A program made the position numbers and the translations under genes. A stretch of DNA of 64,000 nucleotides from Nemorincola caseinilytica (GTDB taxonomy: Bacteria; Bacteroidota; Bacteroidia; Chitinophagales; Chitinophagaceae), in NCBI RefSeq assembly GCF_039540515.1, contig NZ_BAABFA010000019.1:247693-311692 (forward strand). The letters are read 5' to 3'. Shown here one piece after another: positions 33,556 to 44,800 of the stretch (position 1 is its first letter; each line of letters begins with the position of its first letter). The notes beneath the pieces were generated by a model. It was given only the letters and a program-made list of their open reading frames with translations. It ran no database searches and had not been told where the DNA came from.

Positions 33556-34083
33556 ATGAACGATACAGTAGTTGCTTTTGCTGCAGAGTTCGGCGATCAG
33601 TGCATATTGCGTATGCGCGAAAGCACCGAACGTATAGAACGCTGCCTTGGCGAGTTATCTGAGACCGAGATATGGCGCCGCCCGAATGACCAGCTGGCAA
33701 GCGTAGGCAACCTGGTGCTGCACCTCTGCGGCAACATAGGACAGTACATCTTATCGTCGCTGGGCGATAGACCCGACAGTCGCATACGCAGGCAGGAGTT
33801 CGACGCCATGGGTGGCTATACCCGGCAACAACTGCAAGACATGATGCATACTACCGCCGAAGAGGCCATAAAGATCATAGCCGCCGCCACACCACAAGAA
33901 ATGATGCGTGTGCGCATGGTACAGGGCTTCAGCATGAGTGGCATAGGTATATGTGTACACGTTACCGAGCATTACTCCTACCATACAGGGCAGATAGCGC
34001 TGCACACCAAGCTATTGCGCAACAAAGACCTGGGTTTCTACGCCGGGCAAGACCTGGATGTGAAGAACGATAGCGGGGTGTAA
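33556..34083 (+). CDS. DinB/YfiT-superfamily protein
   Basis: 175 residues forming a helical-bundle protein. The metal-binding triad expected of this superfamily is visible: His56 (LVLHLCGN), His139 and His143 (VTEHYSYHTGQI). Members act as thiol (for example bacillithiol) transferases or have no known activity; the substrate is unclear here. Single gene, followed by accA. Confidence 0.82.
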   Translation: MNDTVVAFAAEFGDQCILRMRESTERIERCLGELSETEIWRRPNDQLASVGNLVLHLCGNIGQYILSSLGDRPDSRIRRQEFDAMGGYTRQQLQDMMHTTAEEAIKIIAAATPQEMMRVRMVQGFSMSGIGICVHVTEHYSYHTGQIALHTKLLRNKDLGFYAGQDLDVKNDSGV

Positions 34084-34120
34084 TGGTCATATTACATATA
34101 TTTTTCGGCAGGTGTCCATG

Positions 34121-34152
34121 TTGCGTATTCTCTGCCCGATCCCCTACATTTG
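34121..34152 (+). promoter_or_regulatory. Promoter of accA
   Basis: TTG (34121-34123) and a perfect -7 element TACATTTG (34145-34152) spaced 21 bp, with the ATG at 34173. Confidence 0.5.
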
Positions 34153-34172
34153 TGTCCTAAATATTCATTTAG

Positions 34173-35147
34173 ATGTTGTTTCTCGATTTTGAAAAGCCAC
34201 TGGAAGACCTGCACAACCAGATAAACAAGCTGAAAGAGATAGCTGCCAAGAACAAGGTAGATGTGTCGAACAGTATTCGTGAGCTTGAGGCCGCAATGGA
34301 AACGACCCGCGGAAAGATATATGCCGACCTCACACCATGGCAGCGCGTACAGCTCAGCCGCCATCCCGAAAGGCCATATACGCTTTATTACATAGAGCAG
34401 ATATTCACCAATTTCACAGAGCTCTTTGGCGACAGGCAGGTAAAGGACGATAAGGCCATGGTAGGCGGTATGGCCGAGCTGAACGGCCAGCCCGTAATGG
34501 TGCTGGGCCAGCAGAAGGGCACCAATACCAAGCTGCGCCAGCTGCGCAATTTCGGTATGGCCAATCCCGAGGGCTATCGCAAGGCGCTGCGCCTTATGAA
34601 GATGGCCGAGAAGTTCAACAGGCCCGTTATCACCTTCATAGATACCCCCGGCGCATTCCCCGGCCTTGAGGCCGAAGAACGCGGACAGGCCGAGGCCATA
34701 GCACGCAACCTCTTCGAGATGATGAACCTGCAGGTGCCTGTCATATGCGTTATCATAGGCGAGGGCGCATCGGGCGGCGCACTGGGCATAGGTATAGGCG
34801 ACAAAGTGGCCATGCTGGAGAACACCTGGTATTCTGTCATATCACCCGAATCATGCTCATCTATACTCTGGCGCAACTGGAACTTCAAGGAGAAGGCCGC
34901 AGAACAATTAAGGCTTACCTCTAAGGACATGAGCAGCTTTGGCCTGGTAGACGATGTGATACCCGAGCCGCTGGGTGGCGCTCATGCCAACCCCGAGGCC
35001 ATGGCCGCTACCCTGAAACAATACCTTACTACTACACTTGCGGGCCTGCAGCAGGTAGCTGCCGATACCCGCATAGAGCAGCGTATCGGCAAGTTCTCGG
35101 GTATGGGCTTCTACAACGAAGTACCGCTTGAGGATACCACTGCCTGA
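34173..35147 (+). CDS. accA: Acetyl-CoA carboxylase carboxyltransferase alpha subunit
   Basis: 324 residues. Catalyses, with AccD, transfer of the carboxyl group from biotin to acetyl-CoA to give malonyl-CoA for fatty acid synthesis. Evidence: an N-terminal coiled helix with FEKPLEDLHNQINKLKEIA, the AccA core GTNTKLRQLRNFGMANPEGY, FIDTPGAFPGLEAEERGQ and IGEGASGGALGIG, with SPESCSSILWR. Length is standard. No accD next to it. Confidence 0.97.
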   Translation: MLFLDFEKPLEDLHNQINKLKEIAAKNKVDVSNSIRELEAAMETTRGKIYADLTPWQRVQLSRHPERPYTLYYIEQIFTNFTELFGDRQVKDDKAMVGGMAELNGQPVMVLGQQKGTNTKLRQLRNFGMANPEGYRKALRLMKMAEKFNRPVITFIDTPGAFPGLEAEERGQAEAIARNLFEMMNLQVPVICVIIGEGASGGALGIGIGDKVAMLENTWYSVISPESCSSILWRNWNFKEKAAEQLRLTSKDMSSFGLVDDVIPEPLGGAHANPEAMAATLKQYLTTTLAGLQQVAADTRIEQRIGKFSGMGFYNEVPLEDTTA

Positions 35148-35302
35148 TGCCTTTACATACCCACTTCTTATGGCTCGTATACCCCTCTTAAGGCAGGTAT
35201 ACCTATATTCCTTTTGCACTACACATTTCTATGTATACACCATTTAACAGGTGAACATTATATGGCGTTCCACAAAATATATGTTCTTTTTGTTGAATAA
35301 CA

Positions 35303-35334
35303 TTTGTTTATTATTAAACAATTTGTTACTTTTA
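35303..35334 (+). promoter_or_regulatory. Promoter of dapA
   Basis: TTTG (35303-35306), 20 bp, TACTTTTA (35327-35334). It predicts a leader of about 135 nt before the ATG; I see no known riboswitch fold in it. Confidence 0.5.
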
Positions 35335-35475
35335 TTGCGTAACATTAACATTGAAAAGCTAACGAAAAACTAACGACAGATATCAAAGTACTCCTTAGAA
35401 GAGATAACCCATATTGAACTTAGTACAGTAACCCATGCCGCTCACTACGGTTAAAAAATAAGAAACGACTCTACA

Positions 35476-36357
35476 ATGGCTTATCAGCAATTCAAAGGGA
35501 CCGGCGTAGCGCTGGTGACACCCTTTCTCAAAGATGGCAGCGTTGATCACCCTGCCCTTGAAAAACTTACTGCACACGTCATCAAAGGCGGTGTCGATTT
35601 TGTAGTGGCCCTTGGCACCACTGCAGAGACACCTACTTTGTCTGCACAGGAAAAAGCCGATGTACTGGCCACCGTGCTGCGTGCCAATGATGGCCATGTA
35701 CCCGTGGTATGCGGCATAGGCGGCAACAACACCACCGAGACCGTGCAACAGCTGAAAGATATGGACCTGCGCGATGTGGATGCCATACTCAGCGTGGCGC
35801 CATACTACAACAGGCCATCGCAGGAGGGCATATACCAGCACTTCAAAGCCATAGCCTCCAATACCAACAAACCCATCATACTGTACAACGTGCCCGCACG
35901 CACCGGCAGCAATATAATGCCTGCTACGGCCATAAGACTGGCCGGAGAGTACAACAACATCATAGCCATAAAAGAGGCCAGTGGCAACATAGCCCAGTGC
36001 CTGGAACTGATACACGGCAAGCCCGATAATTTCACCGTCCTATCCGGCGATGACAACCTGGCGCTGGCACAGATGGCCATAGGTATGGAAGGCATCATAT
36101 CTGTAGCCGCCAATTGTTTTACCAAGGATATGACCGATGTCATCAATCTGGCCATAGTAGGCAAATTCGATAAGGCCCGCAAGGTGTTCTACAAAATGCT
36201 GCCCGGTATAGATATGCTTTTTGCCGAGGGCAACCCCACCGGTGTGAAGTGTATGCTGAAGCATATGGGCATATGCGAGCAGTATGTGCGCCTGCCACTG
36301 GTACAGGCCAGCGATGCGCTCTCTAAAAAAATGGCGCAATACCTCAACGGCAATTAG
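35476..36357 (+). CDS. dapA: 4-hydroxy-tetrahydrodipicolinate synthase
   Basis: 293 residues. Condenses pyruvate with aspartate semialdehyde in the lysine/diaminopimelate pathway, supplying peptidoglycan. TIM barrel with the Schiff-base Lys166 (IIAIKEASGN), the catalytic Tyr137 (LYNVPARTG), GTTAETPT near residue 47, and the Tyr110 pair in SVAPYYNRPS. Length is typical. Single gene followed by a strong terminator. Confidence 0.97.
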   Translation: MAYQQFKGTGVALVTPFLKDGSVDHPALEKLTAHVIKGGVDFVVALGTTAETPTLSAQEKADVLATVLRANDGHVPVVCGIGGNNTTETVQQLKDMDLRDVDAILSVAPYYNRPSQEGIYQHFKAIASNTNKPIILYNVPARTGSNIMPATAIRLAGEYNNIIAIKEASGNIAQCLELIHGKPDNFTVLSGDDNLALAQMAIGMEGIISVAANCFTKDMTDVINLAIVGKFDKARKVFYKMLPGIDMLFAEGNPTGVKCMLKHMGICEQYVRLPLVQASDALSKKMAQYLNGN

Positions 36358-36379
36358 TACGCAAGTATATAAGATACGC

Positions 36380-36416
36380 ATACCGGCATCTGCAAAAGCA
36401 GTTGCCGGTATTTTTT
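36380..36416 (+). terminator. Terminator of dapA
   Basis: A 14-bp stem with one mismatch (36380-36393 with 36398-36411), AAAA loop, then six T. Confidence 0.92.
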
Positions 36417-36719
36417 ATGGTCGGGTATGAGAAAGAAGATGTACCGTGGTAAAATAGCCAGGTAATTGGCTCACCTCATCGCATAGGCATGCAACGTGAA
36501 CACGTCACATTCTGTATGCAACAAATAGAGGGGTAAGAACGGTATGGAGGAAAAATTAGCGTGTAAAGACAGGGTTCATAAGGGCTGTTTTTTGTATTTC
36601 TATAACAATATTCATGCCAGATCTTATTTTTCTTTATGAAATAGCAATGAAATATTTAAACAGTAATTAAATTCTGTTTCAAAGCGTAATGAGATAACTA
36701 AATTATTGACCATCGGTTA

Positions 36720-36922
36720 AAAACGGAATTACAAGGAATTAGGTATTTGGAATTGGGTATTAGGGACAAGGGATCAGGACTTGGTGTTGAGGGCACCGGG
36801 CAACAGCATATCTCGGGGATCTCCAATTAGAAGTATCCCTTTGAATTTTGACACCTGAAATTTGGAATTTCCCCCTTGGATCTACTCCCTTGAAATTTGG
36901 GGTCTGAAATTTGGAATTCGAA
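36720..36922. repeat. Degenerate GAAATTTGGAATT repeat tract
   Basis: The ~510-bp gene-free stretch after the dapA terminator holds no convincing ORF. Its right half is a low-complexity tract of variants of TGGAATTTGAAATTTGG: CTGAAATTTGGAATT occurs at 36855-36869 and again at 36904-36918, TTGAAATTTGG at 36890-36900, with looser copies upstream (GGAATTAGGTATTTGGAATT). It resembles the decayed dispersed repeats seen in intergenic DNA of some Bacteroidota. Confidence 0.5.
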
Positions 36923-36927
36923 CCTTC

Positions 36928-38571
36928 CTATTTCATCATGGCTATCAGCTTCGCATCGCGCTGGTATATGTCGCGGGCAAAGCGTATGTGCGTGCTGGTA
37001 CTATCCTCGAACGCTGTCAGATAGGTGATGCATACCGGTATCTTGTTCTTCAGCGTCTCCCAGCGTGTTTTGTGCGTCATGCTCAGGCTGTCCAGCTTGC
37101 CCTGTGTATACTGCTTCTTGTTCTCAAAACCCGATAGTATGAGCTCTGCCAGTTCCATAGGCTTATGCACACGCACGCAGCCCGAACTCAGCGCTCTGTC
37201 GCGTTTGGCAAAGTCTTCGCGGTGGGGTGTATCATGCAGGTATATGTCCCATTTATTGGGCATATTGAATTTCACATACCCCAGCGAATTATCGTGCCCC
37301 GGTGCCTGCTTGTAATTATACCTGCGGTAGTTCTTGGCATTTATTGTAGCCACGTTCACTGCCTTGCCTTTGTTGTCGTATACCTTAAGCCCTTTCTTGG
37401 CCAGGTACTTATCGCCGCTCTTCTGTATGCCGGGCAGCACATCGTTCTTCAGTATGGTAGGCGGTACGCCCCATGGCGGGTTTATCACCACATTGGCCAT
37501 ATTGGCCTGCAGCGATGGGGTCTGCCTTGCAGGTCTGCCCACTACTACTCGCTTATGCATTATCTCCTCGCCGTTCCTGCGAAAGAAAAGCTCCATCAGC
37601 GGCACATTCACTATTATGAAGGTATCGGCCACCTTGCGCCTCATCCAGCGTATGCGTTCCATATTTGCGCGCAGCCTTTTCATATACACCTCGGGCGTAG
37701 TGCCCAGGCCGGCTATGGTAGCGCTGTCGGCCTTACCTGTCACCCGCAGCGACAGGTAGTTCTGGTAGGCCATTATACGTTGCTTTTCATCGCTTATGGT
37801 GTCATTGGGCACTATCTGTAGCCAGGGCAGCTCTTTCTCTATTATGTAGTGCATGCTGGTGTGCATCACACTATCGTTCTGGCCGGGCTGCATATTGAAG
37901 ACCGCATTCAGATAGTTACTGTCGGTGCTCAGCTCGTAGTAGTGTTTATATGCTTTGCGCAGCAGCCTGTAAGTGGGCCATTCGCTGCGGTAATATTCAT
38001 CCAGCGCGGGGTAGCCGCCCTCTGATGTTGCCAGTAGCTGCGGCGCGCTCCATTCCGAATCATTGGCGTGGTACCACAGCGAATCGGCCCTGCGTGGCAG
38101 CAGCTCCCCGAACAGCAGGAACTTGGCCGCCGCCAGGTAGCGACGCGTGAGCATGGTATCGAAACGTATGGCATCCTTTACCGAGTTCTTCTTCGTAGTG
38201 TCCAGCTTTTCGCGCAGCAGCTTTATGTCTGCCATATCGTATATGTGGGCCGGTGCGCCATCCCACTGCATTTCTTCCAGTTCCGCTATCAGCGTTGCCG
38301 CTGCCTTGTTCGATGAGTAGTTCTCCCTCACCCATATAGGCTGGTGGTCGTCGGTGGCATAGGCCAGGCGCACATCCTGTTCTGTCAGGTTGGCTCCGGG
38401 CTTCACACATACGGTATCGGGCGCTGGCATCACAGTACTCAGCTCATCGGCAAAGGACACATCGGCAAAGCCCGATGGCCCCGGGCGCGTATGACGCTCG
38501 CGGCAGGAGAACAATACTACAGTAAGGAAAAATACAGGAACAACTTTCAACAACATTCCCGGCCTTGACAT
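36928..38571 (-). CDS. L,D-transpeptidase (YcbB-like) lipoprotein
   Basis: About 547 residues from ATG 38571 (other ATGs at 38583, 38631 and 38556). N-terminal lipoprotein signal with lipobox LFSC. A long central region (~60-290) like that of YcbB, then the YkuD catalytic domain: VVNPPWGVPPTIL, YLHDTPHRE and the catalytic-site RALSSGCVRVHKPMELAEL (Cys ~462). Such enzymes make 3-3 peptidoglycan crosslinks or attach proteins to the wall. Residues before residue ~290 are less conserved and no clear PG-binding domain is visible by eye. Confidence 0.9.
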   Translation of the reverse strand: MSRPGMLLKVVPVFFLTVVLFSCRERHTRPGPSGFADVSFADELSTVMPAPDTVCVKPGANLTEQDVRLAYATDDHQPIWVRENYSSNKAAATLIAELEEMQWDGAPAHIYDMADIKLLREKLDTTKKNSVKDAIRFDTMLTRRYLAAAKFLLFGELLPRRADSLWYHANDSEWSAPQLLATSEGGYPALDEYYRSEWPTYRLLRKAYKHYYELSTDSNYLNAVFNMQPGQNDSVMHTSMHYIIEKELPWLQIVPNDTISDEKQRIMAYQNYLSLRVTGKADSATIAGLGTTPEVYMKRLRANMERIRWMRRKVADTFIIVNVPLMELFFRRNGEEIMHKRVVVGRPARQTPSLQANMANVVINPPWGVPPTILKNDVLPGIQKSGDKYLAKKGLKVYDNKGKAVNVATINAKNYRRYNYKQAPGHDNSLGYVKFNMPNKWDIYLHDTPHREDFAKRDRALSSGCVRVHKPMELAELILSGFENKKQYTQGKLDSLSMTHKTRWETLKNKIPVCITYLTAFEDSTSTHIRFARDIYQRDAKLIAMMK

Positions 38572-38821
38572 GAAAAGATGCATATATGGCGGCGCAGTGC
38601 GCCTTTTTGGTGTGCTTTTTATAGTGTTCAAAAATTATTCCGCCGGTTGCCAACGTATAGCCAAAACAGCCCTTACGAACCGTTAAAAAAATGCTGCCAC
38701 ACCGGCATTGGGATAGCAAATGTAATGAAATGGCCACGCGGATGCCTGACACACAATATTTTGTGGACAAAAGAGCTTATGCATGACATAAGTGTGAATA
38801 AATGATGCACCTGGCATACCC

Positions 38822-41800
38822 CTAGTGGAAGACAGAGATCTTCATCGACTGCCTGCCAAGGTCAGAATTGAAAGTAGCGATATATACACCACTTGCCACT
38901 TGCAGCTTTATCTCGTGGTAGCCGCTGCCTGCCAGTTGGTACCGCCCTACGGTACGGCCCAGCAGGTCGCTCACGGTCACATCGCACTCATCGGTAAGTG
39001 TATGCACGAACAGGCTCCCACCCGATGTATAGGCGTTTATAGCGCCATTCACCACAGGCAGTTCTTCTTTGCCCCTGCGGGTCAGCATCAGGTAGAAACG
39101 ACTATCGTAACTGCCCTTGCCCAGCGACACCTCATAAGCAGGATCGTTGCGCAGGTCGCGCACTATTTTTGCATTGGCATCGTAAAGGAAGATATGCACA
39201 TCATCAGGCACGTTCTCTATGCTGCGCGCACCTATCCATACCCTGCCCTCTTCCGGCATCTGTATACCTACGGGCACTATCTCTATGCTATCGGCCACTG
39301 TCCTCACCGCCTGTATCGATAGTTTATTCTCGTCCTTCGATATAGTATACAGGTTGGGCAATGTAGAGTCCGTGTTCATCAGCTTCAGCGCATCCAGTTC
39401 CGGGTCGAACATACCATTGCCGGCCTCGCTGAAGTATACTACCGTCGGGTCATACAGCGCAGAAGATACATACTTCGCCCCCAGCCTTAGCAGAGGCATA
39501 CTGCCTGTCGTGCTCTTATGGTATGTTGGGGTCAGGTTGTTCACGCGCACATTATTGTTCATGCCAAAGGAGCCCGTTACCGGGTAGCTGCCGTTAGATA
39601 CATGCACAAAGAAACCTTGCATAGCGGGTATGACATTGTTGGCCACACCATCGCTGGATACACCACCTACATATGAGCTGTATATACCCGTATACTGGTT
39701 GGTATCGCTGGCGTTGAAGTAGTAGACCGCATTATCTATGTTCGTCTTTGTCCAGCCGGTAGAGGCGTTCCAGTCTATGGGCGATGGGTAAGGATTGCCT
39801 ACCAGGTTGAAGCCTTTCGTATACGTCCTGTTACGGTTGTACAGTGTGGTAGAGAAAGGCCCGTTGTTCACCACACCTGTCAGGCTTACTGTGACCGGCG
39901 ATGACGATGTACCGAAGTTGGCCGCATAGCCCGTCATGGGCGTAAGCGTGCTGGCCGTAGTGGTATACGTTACCCAGCCTGCAGTGCTCAGGCTTTCGTT
40001 GTAGTAGTAGAATGTAGGGAATGCTGCGCCGAGGTCCACATAGCTTCCGAATGCACCCACCGTCAGGGAAGTGAAAGGCGAGCTCACATACTTATAGCCA
40101 TAGTCTCGTGTCACATAGCGCTCTACTATGGTGTTGCCTGTCACAGAGCCGCTGCCGCTGCCATCTATCAGCGCTGTCTGCGCCGCGGTAGAAAGCAGTG
40201 TCAGGTAACCATTCGATGCTATGTTGCCGCTGGCGGCCTTCACCACACCTCTTATCTTCAGCGCACCACCCAGGCTCACACCTGCAGCATTGCTTACCGT
40301 AAAGTTGTTGATGGTATTGTTAGCAAAAAGGTTAGCGCCCATAGCTTGCAGCGTAGAGCCATTCATCTCTATGGTACCACCTGTCACACTGAAGGTGCCT
40401 GCTGTAGCTATGGTACCGCTCACCCTGAAGGTACCTCCCGTTACAGTAAGCGTGGCAGATGAAGCCACTGTTATATCCTTTACCGATGCCGTACCCGATG
40501 CTACCAGCGGCGAGTATGGTGTGCCCGCTGGTATGGTGGCCGTAGTGGTGGTGGTAGGCACGCCACTGCACCAGTTGGACGCCGTGTACCAGTCGCTACT
40601 TACAGTGCCCAACCAGTTATTGCCACCGGGCCTAATGGTCACCTGCGTAGTATATACCGTAGATGGGCTGCAACCGGGATTACCATTGCCATACCTCACC
40701 GTTAGCGAATAGGTAGATGTAGCAGTAGGTGTGGCAGTAGGGTTCTGCACTGTTGTAGAGGACAGGTTAGGGCCGCTCCATGTATAGCCGTTCGTGCTGC
40801 CACCGGGGTTGGCCATCAGTGTCACTGTACCGCCGCTGCATACCGGGCCATTGTTGGTAGGCGCTGCCGTAGGCGTGGTATTGCGGGTAACAGTGGTAGT
40901 ATAGATGGTGGCAGGGCTACAACCCGCATTACCGCTGCCATCCGATACCGTGAGCGAATAAGTGCTGGTAACAGTAGGCGTCGCCGTGGGATTCTGCACA
41001 GTGGCCGATGAAAGATCGGCGCCGCTCCATGCATATACGGTAGCCCCGCCCGATGAATTGGCGGTGAGCGTAGCGCTGCCGCCGGGGCATATGGGCCCGT
41101 TATTGGCAGGTGCAGCTATAGGCGTGGTCTTCACCGTGGCCGATGTGGTGTAGGTCTTTATACAGCCCGGATAATTACCGTTGTTCACCGCCACAGTATA
41201 TACGCCCGATGCAGCAGTAGTGGCCGAAGGTACTGATGCCGATGCCGATATACTGCTCGTAACTGTCACGGGACCGGTCCAGCTATAGCCTACTACGTTA
41301 GATGGGCCCGAAGTAGTAAGGGTGAGTGTAGCACCCGCACATATAGGCCCGCCATTGGTAATGCCGGTGATAGATGGCGCAGCGCTCACTGTCAATACCG
41401 CAGACCTGCTGCAACCCGTTGCAGTGAGGATATAGCTGATATTGGTAGTACCTGCCGATACCGGTGTCACCACACCCGATGAAGACCCGATGGTAGCTCT
41501 TGCGGTAGCGCTGCTCTGCCAGGTACCACCCGCGGTAGTATTGGTAAAGGTATAAGTACCGCCTATACATATGCCCACTGTACCTGAAATAACATCGGGT
41601 AGCGGGTTCACGGTCACTTCCTTCGTCACCACGCATCCGCTTGATGTTACAGTATGCGTAATGGTGGCAGTGCCTTGCGCATTACCCGTTACAAGACCTG
41701 TGGAATTAATACTAGCTACAGATGTATTGCTACTGCTCCATGGTCCCGCACCTACCGATGATAGTTGTGTGGTGGCCAAAAGGCATGTAGCGAGTGTGCC

Positions 41801-44800
41801 TGTTACGTTGCCGGGGGTGCTCGTCACCGTTACAACTGCGGTCACAAAACACCCAAGCGCTGTAGTATAGGTGATATTGGCGGTACCGGCCGATACAGGG
41901 CTCACAATACCGGTAGACGCCCCTACCGTTGCTCTCGAGGTATTGCTGCTTGTCCATGTACCGCCAGCTACACTGTTCGCCAGTGTACTGGTAGCATCAG
42001 AGCACAGTATCATATTACCGGTAATGGCCACCGGCATCGGGTTCACGGTCACTACGGCGGTAGTGTAGCAGCCTGTAGACGTCAGCGAATGGGTAATGGT
42101 CGCGGTACCTGCCGCCACCCCTGTCACAGTACCTGTACCACTACTTCCGCTTACAGAGGCCACACCATTATTGCTGCTGGTCCATGGTCCGCTGCCGCTT
42201 GAGCTCAGGCTTGTTGTACCTCCCGTGCAGATAGCAGCCCCCGTAAAGGCATTCGGCGCGCTCAACATCGATATATCCAGCTCGCTGTAGCATCCCCCCG
42301 GCATCGTGTACCTGATGGTAACATTCCCTGATGATACGGCAGAGACGACCCCAGATGCCGAGCCCACGGTAGCATTGCTTGTATTGCTGCTGGTCCATGT
42401 ACCGCCCGCAGGTGTAGTTGTGAGCGTGGTCTGCTGGCCGATACATATAGAAGTAGCACCTGTAATAGCCGCCGGGGTCGCGCCCACGGTCACTACGGCG
42501 GCCCTGTAACACCCGTTCGATGAAAGTGTGTGCGTGATACCTACAGTACCCGCCGCTACGCCTGTCACCAGGCCGGTGCTGCTAACGGTAGCTATACCGG
42601 TATTACTGCTGGTCCACGGCCCCGACCCACCGGAATTAAGATTGGTGGTCTCTCCCGCACATACCGACAGTGTGCCCGATATCTCGCCCGGCCCTGCGAT
42701 CACAGTTATGTTGTAGGTCCTTACCGTAGTACCACAAGAGTTCGATAGCGAATAGGAAATGGTCACTGAACCATTTCCCTCCCCTGTCACCACACCCGAT
42801 GAGTTCACTGTAGCCTTACCTGTATGGCTGCTGCTCCATGTTCCCCCCGGCGTAGCGCTGGAAAGCGTTATAGTACTGCCTTCGCACAAAGAGGTAGGCC
42901 CTGTGATGGCCGATACACTTGGTGGCCCTCCCGTCACATTGATGGTGATACCACTGCTGCAATTGCCCGGTGTGGTAAGGCAGCCGCCATTGCCCATGGC
43001 ATAGTATGTAGTAGTAGCGGACGGTGTTACGGCAATAGAATTACCTGTTCCTACAAATGTGCCGCCACAGCTTCCACTGTACCAGTACCATGCACCCGCG
43101 CCATTGAGCGTACCGGTGGCCGACAGTGTGGTAGGTGTACCGCAACTCACAGTACCGGTCGAAGAGCTTACAGATGGCGTGGTAGGCGCTGTAGCATTCG
43201 GGCCTGCCTTTGCCACATACACCCTATTGCTCATAGAGGCATCCTGGAAGGCCGTTATGGGTATGCCATAGTTATCTACCGCTATAGAATTGAAATTGGA
43301 AGTACCTGACGATATACCTGTAGCATGGTTAGACCAGCTAGTACCGTTGAAACGCATCACCGTGGCCCTGTTGCTGTTATTGCCATCGCTGTATGATACG
43401 AACAGGGTGGTGCCTGTTATCGCTATAGATGTATACTCTACCGACCCCGCTGAGAAACCCGCAGAGCCCACATTCACCCATGTAGTGCCGTTGAAACGCA
43501 TCACAGTGGCCTTGTTGCTGTTACCACCATCCTTATACACTACATACGGGATGCCCGTACTGCTCATGGCCAGATCGATATAGGACGCACTGCCCGCAGA
43601 GAAACCCGCAGTACCTACAGTTGTCCATGCCCCACTCAGGTAACGCATCACCGTCACCTTGCCGCTATTGTTGCCATCAGAGAAAGCTACATAGGGCGTA
43701 CCGCCACCATCTATGGCTATACTGGTATGATCGGCCGAGCCCGGGGAAAGACCGGGTGTACCTACATACTCCCACGAGCTCCCGTTGAACTTCATCACGG
43801 TAGCCTTATTGTTGTACATATAGTAGGCATCCTTGTATACCACATATGGTGTTCCGGCAGGGTCTAGCGCCAGGGAGTTATAAGAAGTACCCGCAGCAGA
43901 GAAATTAGCGCTGCCAACCTGTACCCAGCTGCTGCCATCGAATTTCATTACCGATGCTCCCGCAAAGGCATCCTGGTAACCCATATATACCGTACCGTTC
44001 GAGCTTATGGCCACATGGTTGTACTGCGTAGCACCACCCGTAAAGCGCGAACCGCCTACATACACCCAGTTACCGCTCACATACTTCACTACCGAGCCCC
44101 TGGAGTACTCTTCGTAATAGCCCACGTAGGGCGTATTGGTAGTAGGGTCTACGGCTATCGATGTCCATTGGTTCTGGTAGGTGTTTATAGGGTTGCTGCT
44201 CAGGTTATAATACAGCGATGCTGTCACCGAGGCATCATTACAGTCTATATTGTTGGCCACATAGGTAGCAGGCTGCGTACACGACACTGTCGATACCGTC
44301 TGGCTGCCCCATCCGTCCCCATCATTGTCTTTGTACCATACATTCGATGAAGGGTTGTAAGTAACGACCGCAAAACCGCAGTTCCCGTTCGATGTTGGGC
44401 AAATGTTCTCCCCGCGTGCATAATATGTCTGCGTAGCGCTCACACTCACTGTTATAGATGAGCCGGTACCTATAGCAGTGCCACCGCAGCTGCCGCTGTA
44501 CCACTTCCATGCAGTACCATCGTTCAGCGTTCCGGTAGCGGTCAGTGTCACCGTTCCCGAAGAGCATAGTGTGTATGATGATGGCGTTACGGTAGGTATG
44601 GTAGGATAATTGACCACCGGAGTCAGGCCCATTACCGAAAGGCCATTGCTGGCATTGCCGTCCTGGTAGGCTATGTATGGCACGCCATATGGGCTTAGCG
44701 CCACGGTGGTGTGGTTCGCCGATCCTGTTGTTATTCCTGCCGATACCACATTCACCCAGCTCGATCCGTTGAAGCGCATCACCGTAGCTTTATTACTGTT

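Noticed and set aside
35341..35475. Lysine riboswitch before dapA
   Set aside because: The leader is only ~135 nt, AT-rich, and shows none of the expected helices or an expression-platform terminator.
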